Part shown: positions 10,990 to 22,586 of the stretch, in pieces
Numbering within the stretch: position 1 is the stretch's first letter
How the letters are laid out: every line of letters begins with the position of its first letter
Assembly (NCBI RefSeq): GCF_019393635.1
Contig: NC_057861.1
Span: forward strand, 378,434,315-378,498,314
Direction of reading: 5' to 3'
Source: Dromiciops gliroides
Lineage: Eukaryota; Chordata; Mammalia; Microbiotheria; Microbiotheriidae
Length of the DNA stretch: 64,000 nucleotides
Position numbers and translations under genes: made by a program
The notes under the pieces: generated by a model
Database searches by the model: none
Seen by the model: the letters and a program-made list of their open reading frames with translations, nothing else
Told to the model about the DNA's origin: nothing

Positions 10990-12310
10990 TCAAATCTAGA
11001 ACTGCCTATTTGATATCTCAAACTAGATGTGCCATATATATTGTAACTCAAACACGTCCAAAACCAAACTGTTTCTCACCAAAATTCTTTCCTTATCCAA
11101 ACTTTTATATTATTGTTAAGAGTGCCATTATCCTTCAAGTTACTCAGTCTCAGAGTCTAGGTGTCATCTTTGACTCTTCACAATCAACCTCCCCCTCACC
11201 ACAGGTAAACTATTGCCAGGCCTTATTGATTATACCTTTGAAAATTCTTTTATATATGCCCCCTTTTCTACTCTGACACTGCCAAGATACTGTTGTAAGC
11301 CCTCTCCTCCACACATCTGGACTGTAGTAATACCTTCTGAATGGTGTCTCTGACTCATCTCCCATTACATATATGTGTGTATGTCTGTATACGTCTGTAT
11401 GTATTTATATTTGTATTATGTATATGCATAGTTACATATGTATGCATATTTATATATATGTATATATAAATAGAGTGGAGACTTGAGTCAGAGACTATCT
11501 CTCTCTCCCTCCCTATCCCTATCCCTATCCCTATCTATATCTCTATATTAATTTCTATTATCTATATTTATATCTATATCTATATATCTGTATCCATATC
11601 TACTCTATATCTATATCTACATCTATAGCAATAGCAATATCTGTATCCAAATGTATATCTATATATCTCTATACTATATTTGTATCTAGATCTATATCAA
11701 TTTATATCTCTATCTTTATCTCTATCTCTATCTCTCTATCTCCCTATATCTATGTACACATAGATAGATGATAGATAGATAGACAGACAGATAGACTTAT
11801 ATACTGCCCCCCTTCAGCTACTAAAGTGATTTCCCCAAAGCTCAGGTCTGATCATGTAGTTAGTTCCCTATAATTTGCAGGGTCAAAGAAGAGATCCACT
11901 GTTTGGATTTCAAAGCTACTCATAATGTAACCTCTTTCTACCTTTCCTGTCATTTTATACTTTGATGCCTTGACTTTGACCTCCTTGCTGTTCCTGTATG
12001 AAAACACTATTTCCCAACTCACAGCAGGATTCTTAGATTTTATTCCTTTGTACTATGCAATTTAGTGACTCTGGCCTCTTTACTTTTTTCACACACAGTA
12101 CTTCAACTTCCAATTCTATAATATTTCACTAATATTCCCTATGCCTTGAATATTCTCCATCTTCATCTCTACTTTTTGGGATGCTTCAATCAGCTCAAAT
12201 GCTGTTTTCTTGAACAGATATTTTCTTTTCCTTCTTATATTATCTCTATTTTGCCATGTATAGCTTTTAATTGAACATAACTGTTTGCATGTACTAACAA
12301 CCACAACTTA
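10990..12310 (+). repeat. L2 LINE 3' region, long, split by microsatellites
   Basis: Left part: TTTGACTCTTCACAATC, CAGGTAAACTATTGCCAGGC. Right part (from about 11810): CTAAAGTGATTTCC, CTCAGGTCTGATCATG, CAAAGCTACTCATAATG, TTGACCTCCTTGCTGTTCC, CCTATGCCTTGAATATTC, ATGCTTCAATCAGCTCAAATGCTG. This is the order of the L2 3' region (CAGATCTGACCATGTC, TCAAGCCCTCCA..., GCTGTTCCCCG, TGCCTGGAATG, CAGCTCAAATGTC). The middle is replaced by the TATC-type microsatellite. Confidence 0.75.
11370..11800. repeat. compound TATG/CTATAT/GATA microsatellite
   Basis: A series of TATG, CTATCC, TATATC and GATA units about 430 bp long that expanded within the L2 copy. Confidence 0.9.
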
Positions 12311-12724
12311 AAATAAGTTATATATCATTTTTTAGCATGTCAAATCAAATAGTCATATTAAATTTGTCACATAAAGGAGACTTTTCTATGGGATTACTAG
12401 GTGGTCTCCTTTATTCCCATTTTTAAATGGTTTTTATGTCTCAAATATGTTAGATAATGTGTAATGAGTGAATATGAAAATATATTAGGTATTTTATTTA
12501 TATTTTCATGTTGACCAAATTATATGGTTTTATCCTAAAAACTATTTTGATTTTTTGTTACATTAGGAAAGTTTACATATTTTATCTTTTGTGATAGTAT
12601 ATAAAATATTAAATGTTAATTATAAAATGAAATTTAAACATATTATTTTAATTTTAATTTTAATTTATTTTGGCTTACTTAGAGTTCTTAGGTTTTTGTT
12701 TATGAATTTTTATTCTGCTGTAAA

Positions 12725-12985
12725 TTTTTCTTTCTAATTTTTTTTATTCAGAATTTCCCCAAGTTACATGTAAGAAAAAAAAATAACGCATTTTTTCAGT
12801 TTTTTTTTTAATTTGCATTCCAAATTTTCTTCCTCCCTCACTCCTTACCCCACTATAAGAAATCAAACAATTCAATATGTTATGGATATGCAGTCATGAA
12901 AAATATCTTCACATTAGTTAGGTTGTGAATGAAAACAGACAAAATAACGTTAGAAAGAGGCACTAACAGAAAACATATACTTCAG
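12725..12985 (-). mobile_element. L1 3' UTR fragment, antisense
   Basis: TTTTATTCAGAATTTCCCC, CAAGTTACATGTAAG, TTCTTCCTCCCTCACTCC, TATGGATATGCAGTCATG and TTAGGTTGTGAATGAAAAC follow the reverse of marsupial L1 3' ends. It stops at about 12985, where a sense L1 5' UTR begins, so two L1 5' ends lie head to head. Confidence 0.7.
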
Positions 12986-13500
12986 AGTTCCAGAGCAGAG
13001 CCAAGATGGTGGATAAAAGGCAATAAGCTCTTGAACTCACGACAAGATCACTCCAAAAAACCCACAAATAATGCCATAGGACAATTCCTGGAGCAGCAGA
13101 ACCCACAAAATAAAGGACTGAGATAATTTTCCAAACAAAGACAGCTTAAGAGATTGGAAGGAGGGGGCTGCTGTGCTGAGGCAGGAGTGTAGCCAAACCC
13201 CACAGTCATGCTGACATAGATGTAGTCCCACGTAGGCCAAGCGAGGAAATGAGACCCCCAGAGCTTCTGATGCAGCTGCAACATGATGTCTGGAACTAAG
13301 CTCACGGTCTGCTGAGAGGGATGAGTGGTTGGCTTGGGGGAGATAACAGGGGTCCCTGTTGATGCCAAGGCAGAATTTTGGTTTTTCGCCCCAGCTGGGA
13401 ACCAGGAAGAAGGCTTGTATAGCAGTGGCCCAGGACGGGGAGTTGAAATTTGAAATCTTACCTAAACAATTGTTGAAAACTAAAATAAATTAATTAAGAT
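12986..13500 (+). mobile_element. L1 5' UTR fragment
   Basis: CCAAGATGGTGGATAAAAGG, CTCTTGAACTCACGAC, AATGCCATAGGACAATTCC and TGGAGCAGCAGAACCCAC are the start of a marsupial L1 5' UTR. The same wording recurs at about 32830-33000. After about 13440 it passes into TGTTGAAAACTAAAATAAAT, like the extreme L1 3' end, so almost the whole body is missing. Confidence 0.75.
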
Positions 13501-13608
13501 TAAAATGTTTAATATCAGATTTTTCATTGTATAATCTTGTAGTTTCACAATTTTATGCTTTGTTCTATTATATATATGAATTGCTTCTTTCTTTTATATT
13601 CATTCTGA

Positions 13609-14175
13609 TGTGAGATTTAAAATTGGATATAAGAGCATTAAACTCCCCTTTAACCTTTCCCTTATATATCTCCCAGACCAGTAAGAGAAAGAAGCCTCTG
13701 AGCTTTAGTTAGAGATGGATTACTTAGCTTTTATTGTTTGGGAATTAATTAGCCAACAAACAAGGTGATGCTGATTAGAGAAATAGGAAAGTAGAAATGC
13801 AAATAAATAGTCTTAGATCTAAGCTTAGTCTATATTCCTTATAAAACTCCCCAAATCCCAAAGCCACCTCTGAGGCTGAGAACCTCGTCAAGCACGTGCT
13901 GTTACTGAGGACCAGGCCGATCACCAGACCACACTGTGAAATCTGAGTCAGCGTGTGTGTGCGCAGAGCGAGAGAGACTACTTCCATTCTCTCCTCATTT
14001 TTAAGCTCGCACCACAGAAGTGGAGTGCTTGGTAATGCTCTCCTGAGCATTAGCAAACGCATGGCTGTTTGTCAGAGTCTCCTCCCCGAAAGGGCAGTCC
14101 TTCAAAAACTGGTGTCCTTCAGTTACTGTTAACCAAATCTTAAATGTTAGTTAAAAGCTTTCATTTTTTACCACA
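13609..14175 (-). mobile_element. solo LTR, family B (567 bp)
   Basis: The copy runs TGTGAGATTT...TTTTACCACA on the plus strand, bounded by TG/CA and flanked by the 4-bp duplication CTGA on both sides. The probable orientation is minus, because an AATAAA signal (CAATAAAAGC) lies on that strand. A second copy is at 25624-26137. No internal retroviral sequence adjoins it. A fossil solo LTR from recombination; a 4-bp duplication fits a gammaretrovirus-like (class I) origin. Confidence 0.85.
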
Positions 14176-14261
14176 CTGATAACAATGTTTTTAGAGTCTT
14201 TAATGGCCTTGTCTACTTTGCAATGTTTTTCTTTAAGTAGATGCTTTAATAGTATGTGTAA

Positions 14262-14414
14262 CGGGACAGCTAGGTGGCGCAGTGGATAGAGCACCGGCCC
14301 TGGAATCAGGAGTACCTGAGTTCAAATCCGGCCTCAGACACTTAACACTTACTAGCTGTGTGACCTTGGGCAAGTCACTTAACCCCAATTGCCTCACTAA
14401 ATAATTAAAAAAAA
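14262..14414 (+). repeat. WSINE1-type SINE
   Basis: Close to consensus (GGGACAGCTAGGTGGCGCAG...CCCCAATTGCCTCAC), with an AATTA10 tail and a perfect 14-bp duplication (14248-14261, 14415-14428). Probably a fairly recent copy. Confidence 0.95.
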
Positions 14415-14428
14415 AATAGTATGTGTAA

Positions 14429-15568
14429 GACCTTATTTTTATCCATTTTTCTTTTTAAATATCTTCTAGTAGCTTAAGTGATCTAATATTGTAATTTTCT
14501 TTTTTTCTGGAAATTATATTATGCTTTTACATATATAAAAATCACTTTGTTCTAAGTTGTGTTATTAATTTTTTTAAAAATTGGAATAAATAAAAATGTT
14601 CATCATTTTAAAAAATAGGTTACTTTTCACTCCTATTTTAACCTCAGCTATTGTCTTTATTTAACACATTAATATTTTTGTTCTCTGGTTATAATTTGAA
14701 AATTACCCCCAATCACTACATCTTTTCTTGTGTTTTGTTAATCAAATAAAATCAAATTATATAACAAGTAAGTAAATTAAATTGTATACCAAATGTCAAA
14801 AGAAGTCTTTGTTTTCATTTCTTTTGACATAAGCAATACAATTTAATTTATCATTTGGCATTGCTTCCATAACATCCAGTGATATGCCAATATGATCTGG
14901 AAGAATCTTCCACTTTAGGTTTCACATATTGCAGAATCGCTTTAATGAAGTTTTTTTGAGGCTACATTTGAACTCATATCTTCCTAATCCCAGGCCCAGT
15001 CATTGATTCAATCAGCTCTCTTTTTCAGATTTTAACTTTCAAAGTTGTGTTTCCTTCAATGAATGTAAAAATACTCCTGATTTGTAATAGAGATACAAAA
15101 AAGAAAAAAGAAAACTATATTTCAAGATCTCTAATTAATTCAGTTAAAAATATTGAATATAACATTAGCAAGCAAATCATAGCACCCTATTAAAAATACT
15201 ACATAGTCTGACCTGGTTATATTTTAAACAAGATTGGTTTGTTCATTATTATGAAACTAAAAATATATAATTTATTAATTATAAAAATAAGAAAAATAAT
15301 TTTTATATGAAATGGTATTATACTATGTATAAAATATTAAGAAGAAATGAATTAATTTGAAATTTCCTTAAGGCAAAAGTGTCCATCTTAAACTCAGAAT
15401 TAAATGGTCTCTATTAGGAAAATTCTGGATGCTTTTTCAAACGTAGCAGGGGTAAAACATCACTGTCATATATGACAACAGTTTTTTCATATGGTTCTAG
15501 AAATGCTAGCTATAAAAAGAATACAAATTAATTGAAGAACTAAGCTGAGATAAAAAGGAAGGAAATTA
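14429..15568. other. AT-rich unassigned DNA with a hairpin
   Basis: No repeat or gene is recognised, apart from the hairpin at 14774-14849 listed separately. Confidence 0.4.
14774..14849. other. 76-nt stem-loop, 31-bp arms
   Basis: Arms 14774-14804 and 14819-14849 are reverse complements at 27 of 31 positions. The only break is a small asymmetric patch (AACC-like against TTGC-like bases), and the loop is 14 nt. The size and shape resemble a microRNA precursor or a tiny palindromic MITE. I do not recognise either family, and no TA or longer target duplication stands out. Confidence 0.6.
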
Positions 15569-15718
15569 CTTTTTTTTTTTTGGCAGGGCAATGAGGGTTA
15601 AGTGACTTGTCCAGGGTCACACAGCTAGTAAGTGTCAAGTGTCTGAGGTAAAATTTGAACTCTGGTCCTCCTGAATCCAGGGCTGGTGCTTTATCCACTG
15701 TGCCACCTAGCTGCCCCC
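15569..15718 (-). repeat. WSINE1-type SINE, antisense
   Basis: T12 then GGCAGGGCAATGAGGGTTAAG, and the reversed head TGCCACCTAGCTGCCCCC. Nearly full length. Confidence 0.9.
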
Positions 15719-16274
15719 TTACATTATGAAAAGGATATAATGGTTTATTGAGGAAATGTTAAAGGTTCAAATGAAAATAATAGGAACAAATAGTAATTTC
15801 AATAATCTGGCAAAATAACTCTCTGCCAAAAAAATTAAAAATCAACCTCTCTGAAAAATGACAAGAAGAAGAAATAAATCAAAAGAAAAAATTCTTTGAA
15901 AATAAGAACAAAATATATAGAATATATAAGAGTTCACTTACCATGGCACTCATAGTCAACAAGCATGTATTAAGTATCTCCCAAGCAGAGGAACTATTGC
16001 TATTGTTGCTCAATTTTTTACAGCTAAACATATTATTTTCCCAAATAAAGAAAAATAATTAGAGATTTTTCAATTGCTTATTTGGCAACCAAGCTAATAT
16101 ATTAAAAATGAAAGTATTACCTAAATTAATTTTCATTTCCAATGGCATACTAATAAAATAATAAAATATTAATTTATAAAATTAGAATAAAAGATATATT
16201 CATATGTAGAGGCAAAATTTTATGAATATTAAGAGACAGTGAAAAAAATGTTTGAAGAAAGGACAATATTAGAT
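15719..16274. other. AT-rich unassigned DNA
   Basis: Nothing recognised. Confidence 0.4.
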
Positions 16275-16286
16275 ATTATACTATAT

Positions 16287-16452
16287 GGGGCAGCTAGGTG
16301 GCGCAATGGATAGAGCACCAGCCCTGGAGTCAGGAGTACCTGACTTCAAATCCAGCCTCAGACACTTAACACTTACTAGCTGTGTGACCCTGGGCAAGTC
16401 ACTTAACCCCAATTGCCTCACCAAAAAAAAAAAAAAAGAAAAAGAAAAAGAA
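16287..16452 (+). repeat. WSINE1-type SINE
   Basis: Full-length near-consensus copy with an A15/GAAAAA tail. A duplication ATTATACTAT lies at 16275-16284 and 16453-16462. Confidence 0.92.
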
Positions 16453-16462
16453 ATTATACTAT

Positions 16463-17269
16463 GAAGTGGTAATCATTCAAAATATATAAGATAGGTATAT
16501 AATTTGCAAAAGCAACTAAGCACAGTTGAGTTACTTTGGGTAAACCCAAAGATACACATTATTTTACTAAGGATACAATATTATTAAAAAAAATTGGACA
16601 ACTTGGAAAGCATTTTGGGAGAAATTAGGATTAGACTAATACCTCGTACCATACACCTCAATTAGCCTCAAAACGATCTATTATCTAACCATAAAAAGCA
16701 TTTTATAGGCAAATTAGAAGAAAATTTAAGGAGTACCTTTTTTATAAATATGGAAAGGAAAATCCTATGGATAAAGGGATAGGAATTTTCATAAAAAACA
16801 AAATTGACCCTTCTGTATACACAAAAATTAAATGTTTCATTTTGTTTTGAGGAAATAAAATCTATAGTTACAATGAGAAAAATAACAAGTAATTAGTAAA
16901 CAATAATGCCATTAATTTATCTTTTAAAGTTCTGATATTCAAAACATGAAGCATTTGTCATATATATACATTTATTTATTTATTATATTATAGATATATG
17001 ATTTATATATATATTATATATATAAAGATTTTTTTTAAATTCAACAAACAATAAAGCACACAATAATACAGAATAAAGTTTAGAAGGGGACACAAACACA
17101 GAAATATTAGAACTATCATGTGAGATTTTCATAATATATATGTATGCATAATATTTATTAAATATATTGGCATTTTTCAAATAATATCTGTATTTTATTT
17201 GTATACATATAAACTTAAATTATATATTTTATTTATATTGTAAATATGTTTACATATATATATATATTT
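16463..17269. other. AT-rich unassigned DNA
   Basis: Contains TA-rich simple sequence at 16960-17030. The short phrase GGATAGGAATTTTCATAAAAAAC and its context could be a remnant of an old L1, but I cannot support it. Confidence 0.35.
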
Positions 17270-17414
17270 GGGGGGGGGCAATGAGGGTTAAGTGACTTGC
17301 CCAAGGTCGCACAGCTTCTAAGTGTTAAGTGTCTGAGGCTGGATTTGAACTCAGGTCCTCCTGACTCGAGGGCAGGTGCTCTATCCACTGCTCCACCTAG
17401 CTGCACCCCCCCCC
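17270..17414 (-). repeat. WSINE1-type SINE, antisense
   Basis: Starts GGCAATGAGGGTTAAGTG and ends CCACCTAGCTGCACCCC, within (TA)-rich DNA. G- and C-runs replace the usual tail and head ends. Confidence 0.88.
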
Positions 17415-18590
17415 ATATATACATATATTAAAGCTATGCAATTGACAAATTCACGTATAATTTCTCATTGTCTGCCTTTCCCTATATTCAAAGTGGTCAT
17501 ATTTTTTATAAATTTCCAATTCATAAAAAGAAAAACAAAAATTCTCTTCATATTGACTTGCCAAGGGATCTGTAAATAAGTGTAAAGAAGTGATTACCTA
17601 TTTTTTCACCTTCCAATGCTATCTTTTGGCTTATTTAGAATTGAAAGATGTAAAATACAGTAATTTTAGCCAAGATAGTTTATAGATGTAATTGTAAATT
17701 AGAAGGGAGATGGAGAAAAATAACAGTAGGGAGTTGCTAGGTGGTATTGAGTATATTTGAAAAATATTTTTGATAAATTAATATTTTTATTAATTTTACA
17801 TCTGCTCAGTTCATCTTATTCCTCTGTTAAATATTAATGTGACCAAAATGTGTTCAATCAGTTGTAAATTTAACAAAATTTATAAAAAGCAAATTTCCTT
17901 TGTTTTAAATTTATCTATTTTTTCAAAATAGAATTTAGCTCTTTGGTATGTGTTCAACAAGTATGGTTATGGTTTAATTCAGTGTTTGGCACAGTTTTTA
18001 TTCATTCTTTCATTCATTCATTTTAAATTAAAAAGCCCTTCTATCAAATAGATAGTCCTAATTTCACTATCTTTTCCTCTCCTGGCACTTTCAGAAACAT
18101 TAACATCTCTTGAATTTTCTCTTTTTGTGTTTGAATATCCAGCTGTTACTTTAATTAAGTCTGCTACAGGCAAGGATTTGGCTTTCTATACCTGAGGAGT
18201 CACTCCTCATGGCATTTTAATGACTTGCTATGGAAATAGAAGAAAGGGATCTTGGAAATAGCATATAGTACCATAAGTTCAAGTAAGAGCCAAAACTGTC
18301 AATTTCTAATTAAGATATTTCTTTTTTAAAAATTTAGCTCACTCCTAGATTTTGTTTTAGAATTATTCATTAATCTCTCTCCTAACAAAGAAGAGTAAAC
18401 AAAAGATTTCCAGGTTTTTTTATTTCAAAACACAAAATTATTAATTAATAAATTCTACCAAATTTTGATATGAAGACTTATGTCTAACAAAAGTAACAAT
18501 ATTTTAGGAGCAAAATATATGCATGGCTCATGATATATATTTTAGGCAGAGAGAAATGTCTGATAGAAGATTGAGTTATGGAATTAATTA
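17415..18590. other. AT-rich unassigned DNA
   Basis: No gene or clear repeat. A short CATT repeat lies at 18001-18023. Confidence 0.4.
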
Positions 18591-18594
18591 TTTG

Positions 18595-18745
18595 GCTTAG
18601 ATTCAGCAAGAGCTATTCCAATCATATTTCAGATACTGTGTCACCAAGGGAAGTCATTTAAATGTTCTGGTCTTTAGTTTACTCATGTCTACTTGATAAT
18701 ATTTTTGTTACCTTCTAACTCTAAGTTCATGACCTATGACACAAT
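18595..18745 (+). repeat. MIR-class SINE fragment
   Basis: GTGTCACCAAGGGAAGTCATTT, GTCTTTAGTTTACTCATG and CTTCTAACTCTAAG follow the MIR core and tail order, strongly diverged. Confidence 0.5.
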
Positions 18746-19940
18746 GAGTTCTCCTGGAAAAATAGAATCTATTAATTTACTATGATGAAGATGAACACTA
18801 TAAACCCTGAGATGTGAGAAAATTGGGGATGAAGGCTAGGAGGATAGACTTTCTACAGAGGAAAATTCAAATAAAAACTTTATTACTGAACTTAATTTGA
18901 ATTCAGAGCTACCAGACCACTCTCCTCCTTGATCACTGTCTTGTCATGGCAAGGGGTTTGATAAGCTCAATAAAATTAAGAGCTATGTTGTACAGGGTTA
19001 CACAGGACTGACAGGTCATAGTGGAGAGTTTTAACAAAAGGTGATCCGCTGGAGAATTAAATGGCAAATGACTAATATCTTTGGCAGTAAAAAAACAGAT
19101 GTGACAATGGAAAATGAGCCCTTCAGGTTGAGAAAGAGTACAAGACATTAATGGGGAAGAATGGAGGAGAACTAAAAATAGCTCCAGAAAGAATGAAATG
19201 ACTAGGTCAAAGCTAAGAGGAAGTTCAGCCATGGATATTTCTGGTGATGAAATCAAATAATGATATAGTAAAGATCAATATCACCTAAGAACTTTGAATG
19301 CAAGATCTATGTACCAAGTTAAGCTGGATGTGGTCAAACAGGAGAAGGAAAGATGAAACATAAATATCTTGGGTGTCAATGAACTTAAATGGATAGTAAT
19401 GGGTGAATTTAATCCAGGTGAACATTACATATACTACTGTGTTCAAGAATTTCTTAGAAGAAGTGAAAGACCCCTCAAAATCAATGAAATGGGGAGAAAA
19501 TCAATACTGGAGTATAATCTCAAAAATGACAGAATGTTATCTATTCAAATCCAAGGAAAGGCACTTAACATTACAATAATTCAATTGTATTTTCCAACCA
19601 CTGATGCCAAGGTGCCAGAATTTATCAAGTCTATGAAGATCTAGAATATCTTCTAGAACAAACACCAAAAACCAAAACCAAAACCAAAAACAAAAACAAA
19701 AACAAAAAAAGATGTCATTTATAAAAGGGAATTGGGATGCTAAGGTAAGAAATCAAAAGAAAATTGGCATAAGAAGCAAGTTTGGCCTTGGAATAGAAAA
19801 TAAAGCAAAGAAGAGAATAATAAAGTTTTGTCAAGATAACTCACTGGCTGTAGAAAACACTCTTTTTCAATAACCCAAAAGGAGATTTTACATATGGCCA
19901 TCACCAGATGGTAAATATTGAAATCATATTGATAATATAC

Positions 19941-20099
19941 TGTGATATTTAGAGCGCTACCAACCTGTTGAGAAAGATATTGCAGAAAGGCTCTGCCTTG
20001 AGGAGAAAACACGTGACTTGGAAACCATGTGACTTTAGCATCTGGAAGTTACCACCTGTTAGTTGTGTCAATCAAAATTACCAACCAATTAGCTTGGAG

Positions 20100-20174
<75 letters not shown>

Positions 20175-20462
20175 CGCGCGCTCGCCCATATACAGCCCTT
20201 CTTTCCTATTTCACGAGAAGTTCTGGGAGAAGCCGCTGAGGCGAGGGTTTTTCAGTTCCTGACTTGGCCTTTGGCAGGTGAGATGCAGGGCTATCTTAGA
20301 GATAGTTAGATGAAGTTTGATTTTTCCCTCTCTATCTCTCCTTACCAACTTCTGATGCACTTTAATAAATACTTAAAAGTCTAAACTCTTGCTAAAGCTT
20401 CTAATATAAGGCAATCACTCATTAGATTTTAGACATTGCAACTAGAATTTTAGGCCCTTACA
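19941..20462 (+). mobile_element. solo LTR, family A, older variant
   Basis: Inserted in the Bov-B with the 4-bp duplication ATAC on each side (19937-19940, 20463-20466). Its right half shares TTTAATAAATACTTAAAAGTC, CTTGCTAAAGCTTCTAATA, ACTCATTAGAT and ...CCCTTACA with the family A LTRs at 48.6-56.3 kb. The left half is diverged and contains a long TG array. A fossil, clearly older than the 50-kb copies. Confidence 0.8.
20103..20171. repeat. (GT)n microsatellite within the LTR
   Basis: About 70 bp of GT with one TATG interruption, followed by CGCGCGC. Confidence 0.95.
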
Positions 20463-21615
20463 ATACTTTTCAGCCAAAGGTGGAGAAGCTCTATATAGCC
20501 AGTTAAAATGAGACCTGGATCTGACTGTGTTTCAGACCATGAGCTCCTTATTGAAACATTTAAACTTAAATTGAAGAAAGTAGGGAAACCTATCAGATCA
20601 TATAGGTATGATCTAAATAATATACTTTATAAATATGAAGTGGAAGTGATGAATATATTTAAGGAGTTAGATCTGATAGAGTGCCTAAGCAACTATGGAC
20701 AGAGGCTCATAATATTATGTAGGAAATAGCAACAACAAGAACAATCCCAAAGAAAAATAAGAGTAAGACAGCAACATGGTTATCTGATGAAGTTTTATAA
20801 ATTGGTGAAGAAAGGAAGAATATGAAAGGTACAGGAGAAAAAAAGATTTACTCAGTTGTGTGCAGAATTCTGGAGAACATCAAGGAGAGATAAGAAGTTG
20901 CTTTTTGTTTTTTTTAAAAGTAATAGAAAGAAATAGAAGAAAGCAATGTAATAAGAAAAACAAGACATCTCTTCAAGAAAATCAGAGAAATCATGAGGAT
21001 GTTTTATGCAAAAATAACCATGATAAAAGACAAAAATGGCAACCACTTAACAAAAGCAGAAGAGATTAAGATGTGATAAAAATATACAGAAGAACTATAC
21101 AAGAAAGATCTTAACATCATTCATTGATGATCACATTAGTGTGGCTACTGATCTAGAGCCAGACAATCTGGATGATGAAATCAGTGGGGACCTCTGGAAG
21201 GATTGCTAACAATAAAGCTGGTGGATATGAAGGAATTGCAGTTGAGTAATTTAAAATTCTAAAAGATGATGCTGTTAAGGTACTGTACTCCATTTGCTAG
21301 CAAATTTGGAAAACAATGGAGGCCACTGGATCAGAAAAGATGACTTTATATTCTAATCCTCAAGCAGAACAATGTCAATGACTTTTCAAATTACTAAACA
21401 ATAATGTTCATGTTTCATACCAGCAAGGTTATACTTAAGATTCTTTGATCTAGGCTTTAGAAATATATGAATCAAGAATTACCAGAAGTATAGGCTGGGT
21501 TTTTTTGAGACAGAGGACCTAACGACCAAGTTTCCAATATTCATTGGATTGTGGTGAGGAAATTTAACTTTATTTTGGTATGATTTAACTATTGATATTA
21601 ATTTGTAACATTCCC

Positions 21616-22586
21616 AGCAGTTTCTGCCTAGGATCTTCTCTTGCTTTATCTCTGGTCCCCCATGGCCTCACAGAACACTGGCTGCTGCCAGTGATGCCAC
21701 AGTCTCCCATAAGGGTGTTCAGCCTGGGGTGGGCAAGGCCTGTGGATCCACAGGCCTGAAGTTAGAGCAAGAATCAATGACCCTAATGATGTCTGGAGAC
21801 AAAAGAATTTCTGCCTTCCCAGAGTCTGACAATCTCTTCAAATGGGTTGGGGCCATCCATTTGACTGCTGGGACAGTATATGAAGACCTGAGGTACAAGC
21901 TCTCCCTGGAGTTCCCTGTTGGCTATCTATATAATGCTGTGAAATTTGTCACACTTTGTTACCATTCTAAAGTGGACACCCAAGGCAATATCTGTTTGGA
22001 CATCCTCAAGGACAAGTGGTCACCTCTATATGATGTCAGGACCATTCTACTATCTATCCAGAGCCTGTTGGGAGAACCCAACATTGACAGCCCATTGAAC
22101 ACAGATGCTACTGTTCTTTGGACAAACCCTACAGTCTTTAAAAAGTACCTGCTGGGGCAGCTAGATGGGGCAGTGGTTAAAGCGCTGGCCCTGGATTGAA
22201 GAGTACCTGAGTTCAAATCCAGCCTCAGACGCTTAACACTTACTAGCTGTGTGACCCTGGGCAAGTCACTTAACTCCCATTGCCCCGCAAAAAAAAAAAA
22301 AAACAAAAACAAAAACAAAAAGACAAAAACAAAAACAAATAAAAAGTACCTGCTGAAAACCTACATGAAGCAGGTGACAACCAGAAGCCCTGACCCCAGC
22401 TGCCCAGCCTATCTTCACTTCATCTTGTTCCTATGTGTATGTGTGTGCATGCATCTTTTCCCCTTCCTCATAACCTGTCTTCTCCTGTAGAGGACTGTAT
22501 CATACTGTTTTCCTTTTTTTTTAAACTCCAGTCCAGACCTCAACATTAATGTATAAATAAATTTGTTTTTGTTGCCAAAAAAAAAA
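21616..22586 (+). pseudogene. UBE2C: UBE2C processed pseudogene, split by a SINE
   Basis: UBE2C encodes the ubiquitin-conjugating E2 that works with the anaphase-promoting complex in mitosis. The intronless copy starts at ATG 21661 (MASQN). From about 21770 it reads [57 protein letters not shown] (the active-site Cys is kept) and [21 protein letters not shown]. Stop codons lie at codons 11 and 17, and the HPN motif before the active site reads HSK. The coding region breaks near FKKYLL, where a SINE (22155-22339) entered. It resumes as KTYMKQVT and continues into a 3' UTR with AATAAA (about 22555) and A10. A 13-bp duplication TTGTAACATTCCC (21603-21615, 22587-22599) proves retroposition. Not functional as an E2. 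Confidence 0.95.
22155..22339 (+). repeat. SINE inside the UBE2C pseudogene
   Basis: GGGCAGCTAGATGGGGCAG...CATTGCCCCGC with an A-rich (ACAAAA)n tail. A perfect 16-bp duplication TAAAAAGTACCTGCTG (22139-22154, 22340-22355) lies within the last UBE2C codons, so the SINE is younger than the retrocopy. Confidence 0.97.

Noticed and set aside
14262-14340. SINE heads as true tRNA genes
   Set aside because: The A/B-box-like heads belong to dispersed SINEs with tails and target duplications, and a full cloverleaf is not formed.
21959-22318. 119-codon minus-strand frame
   Set aside because: Shadow of the UBE2C copy and its SINE.
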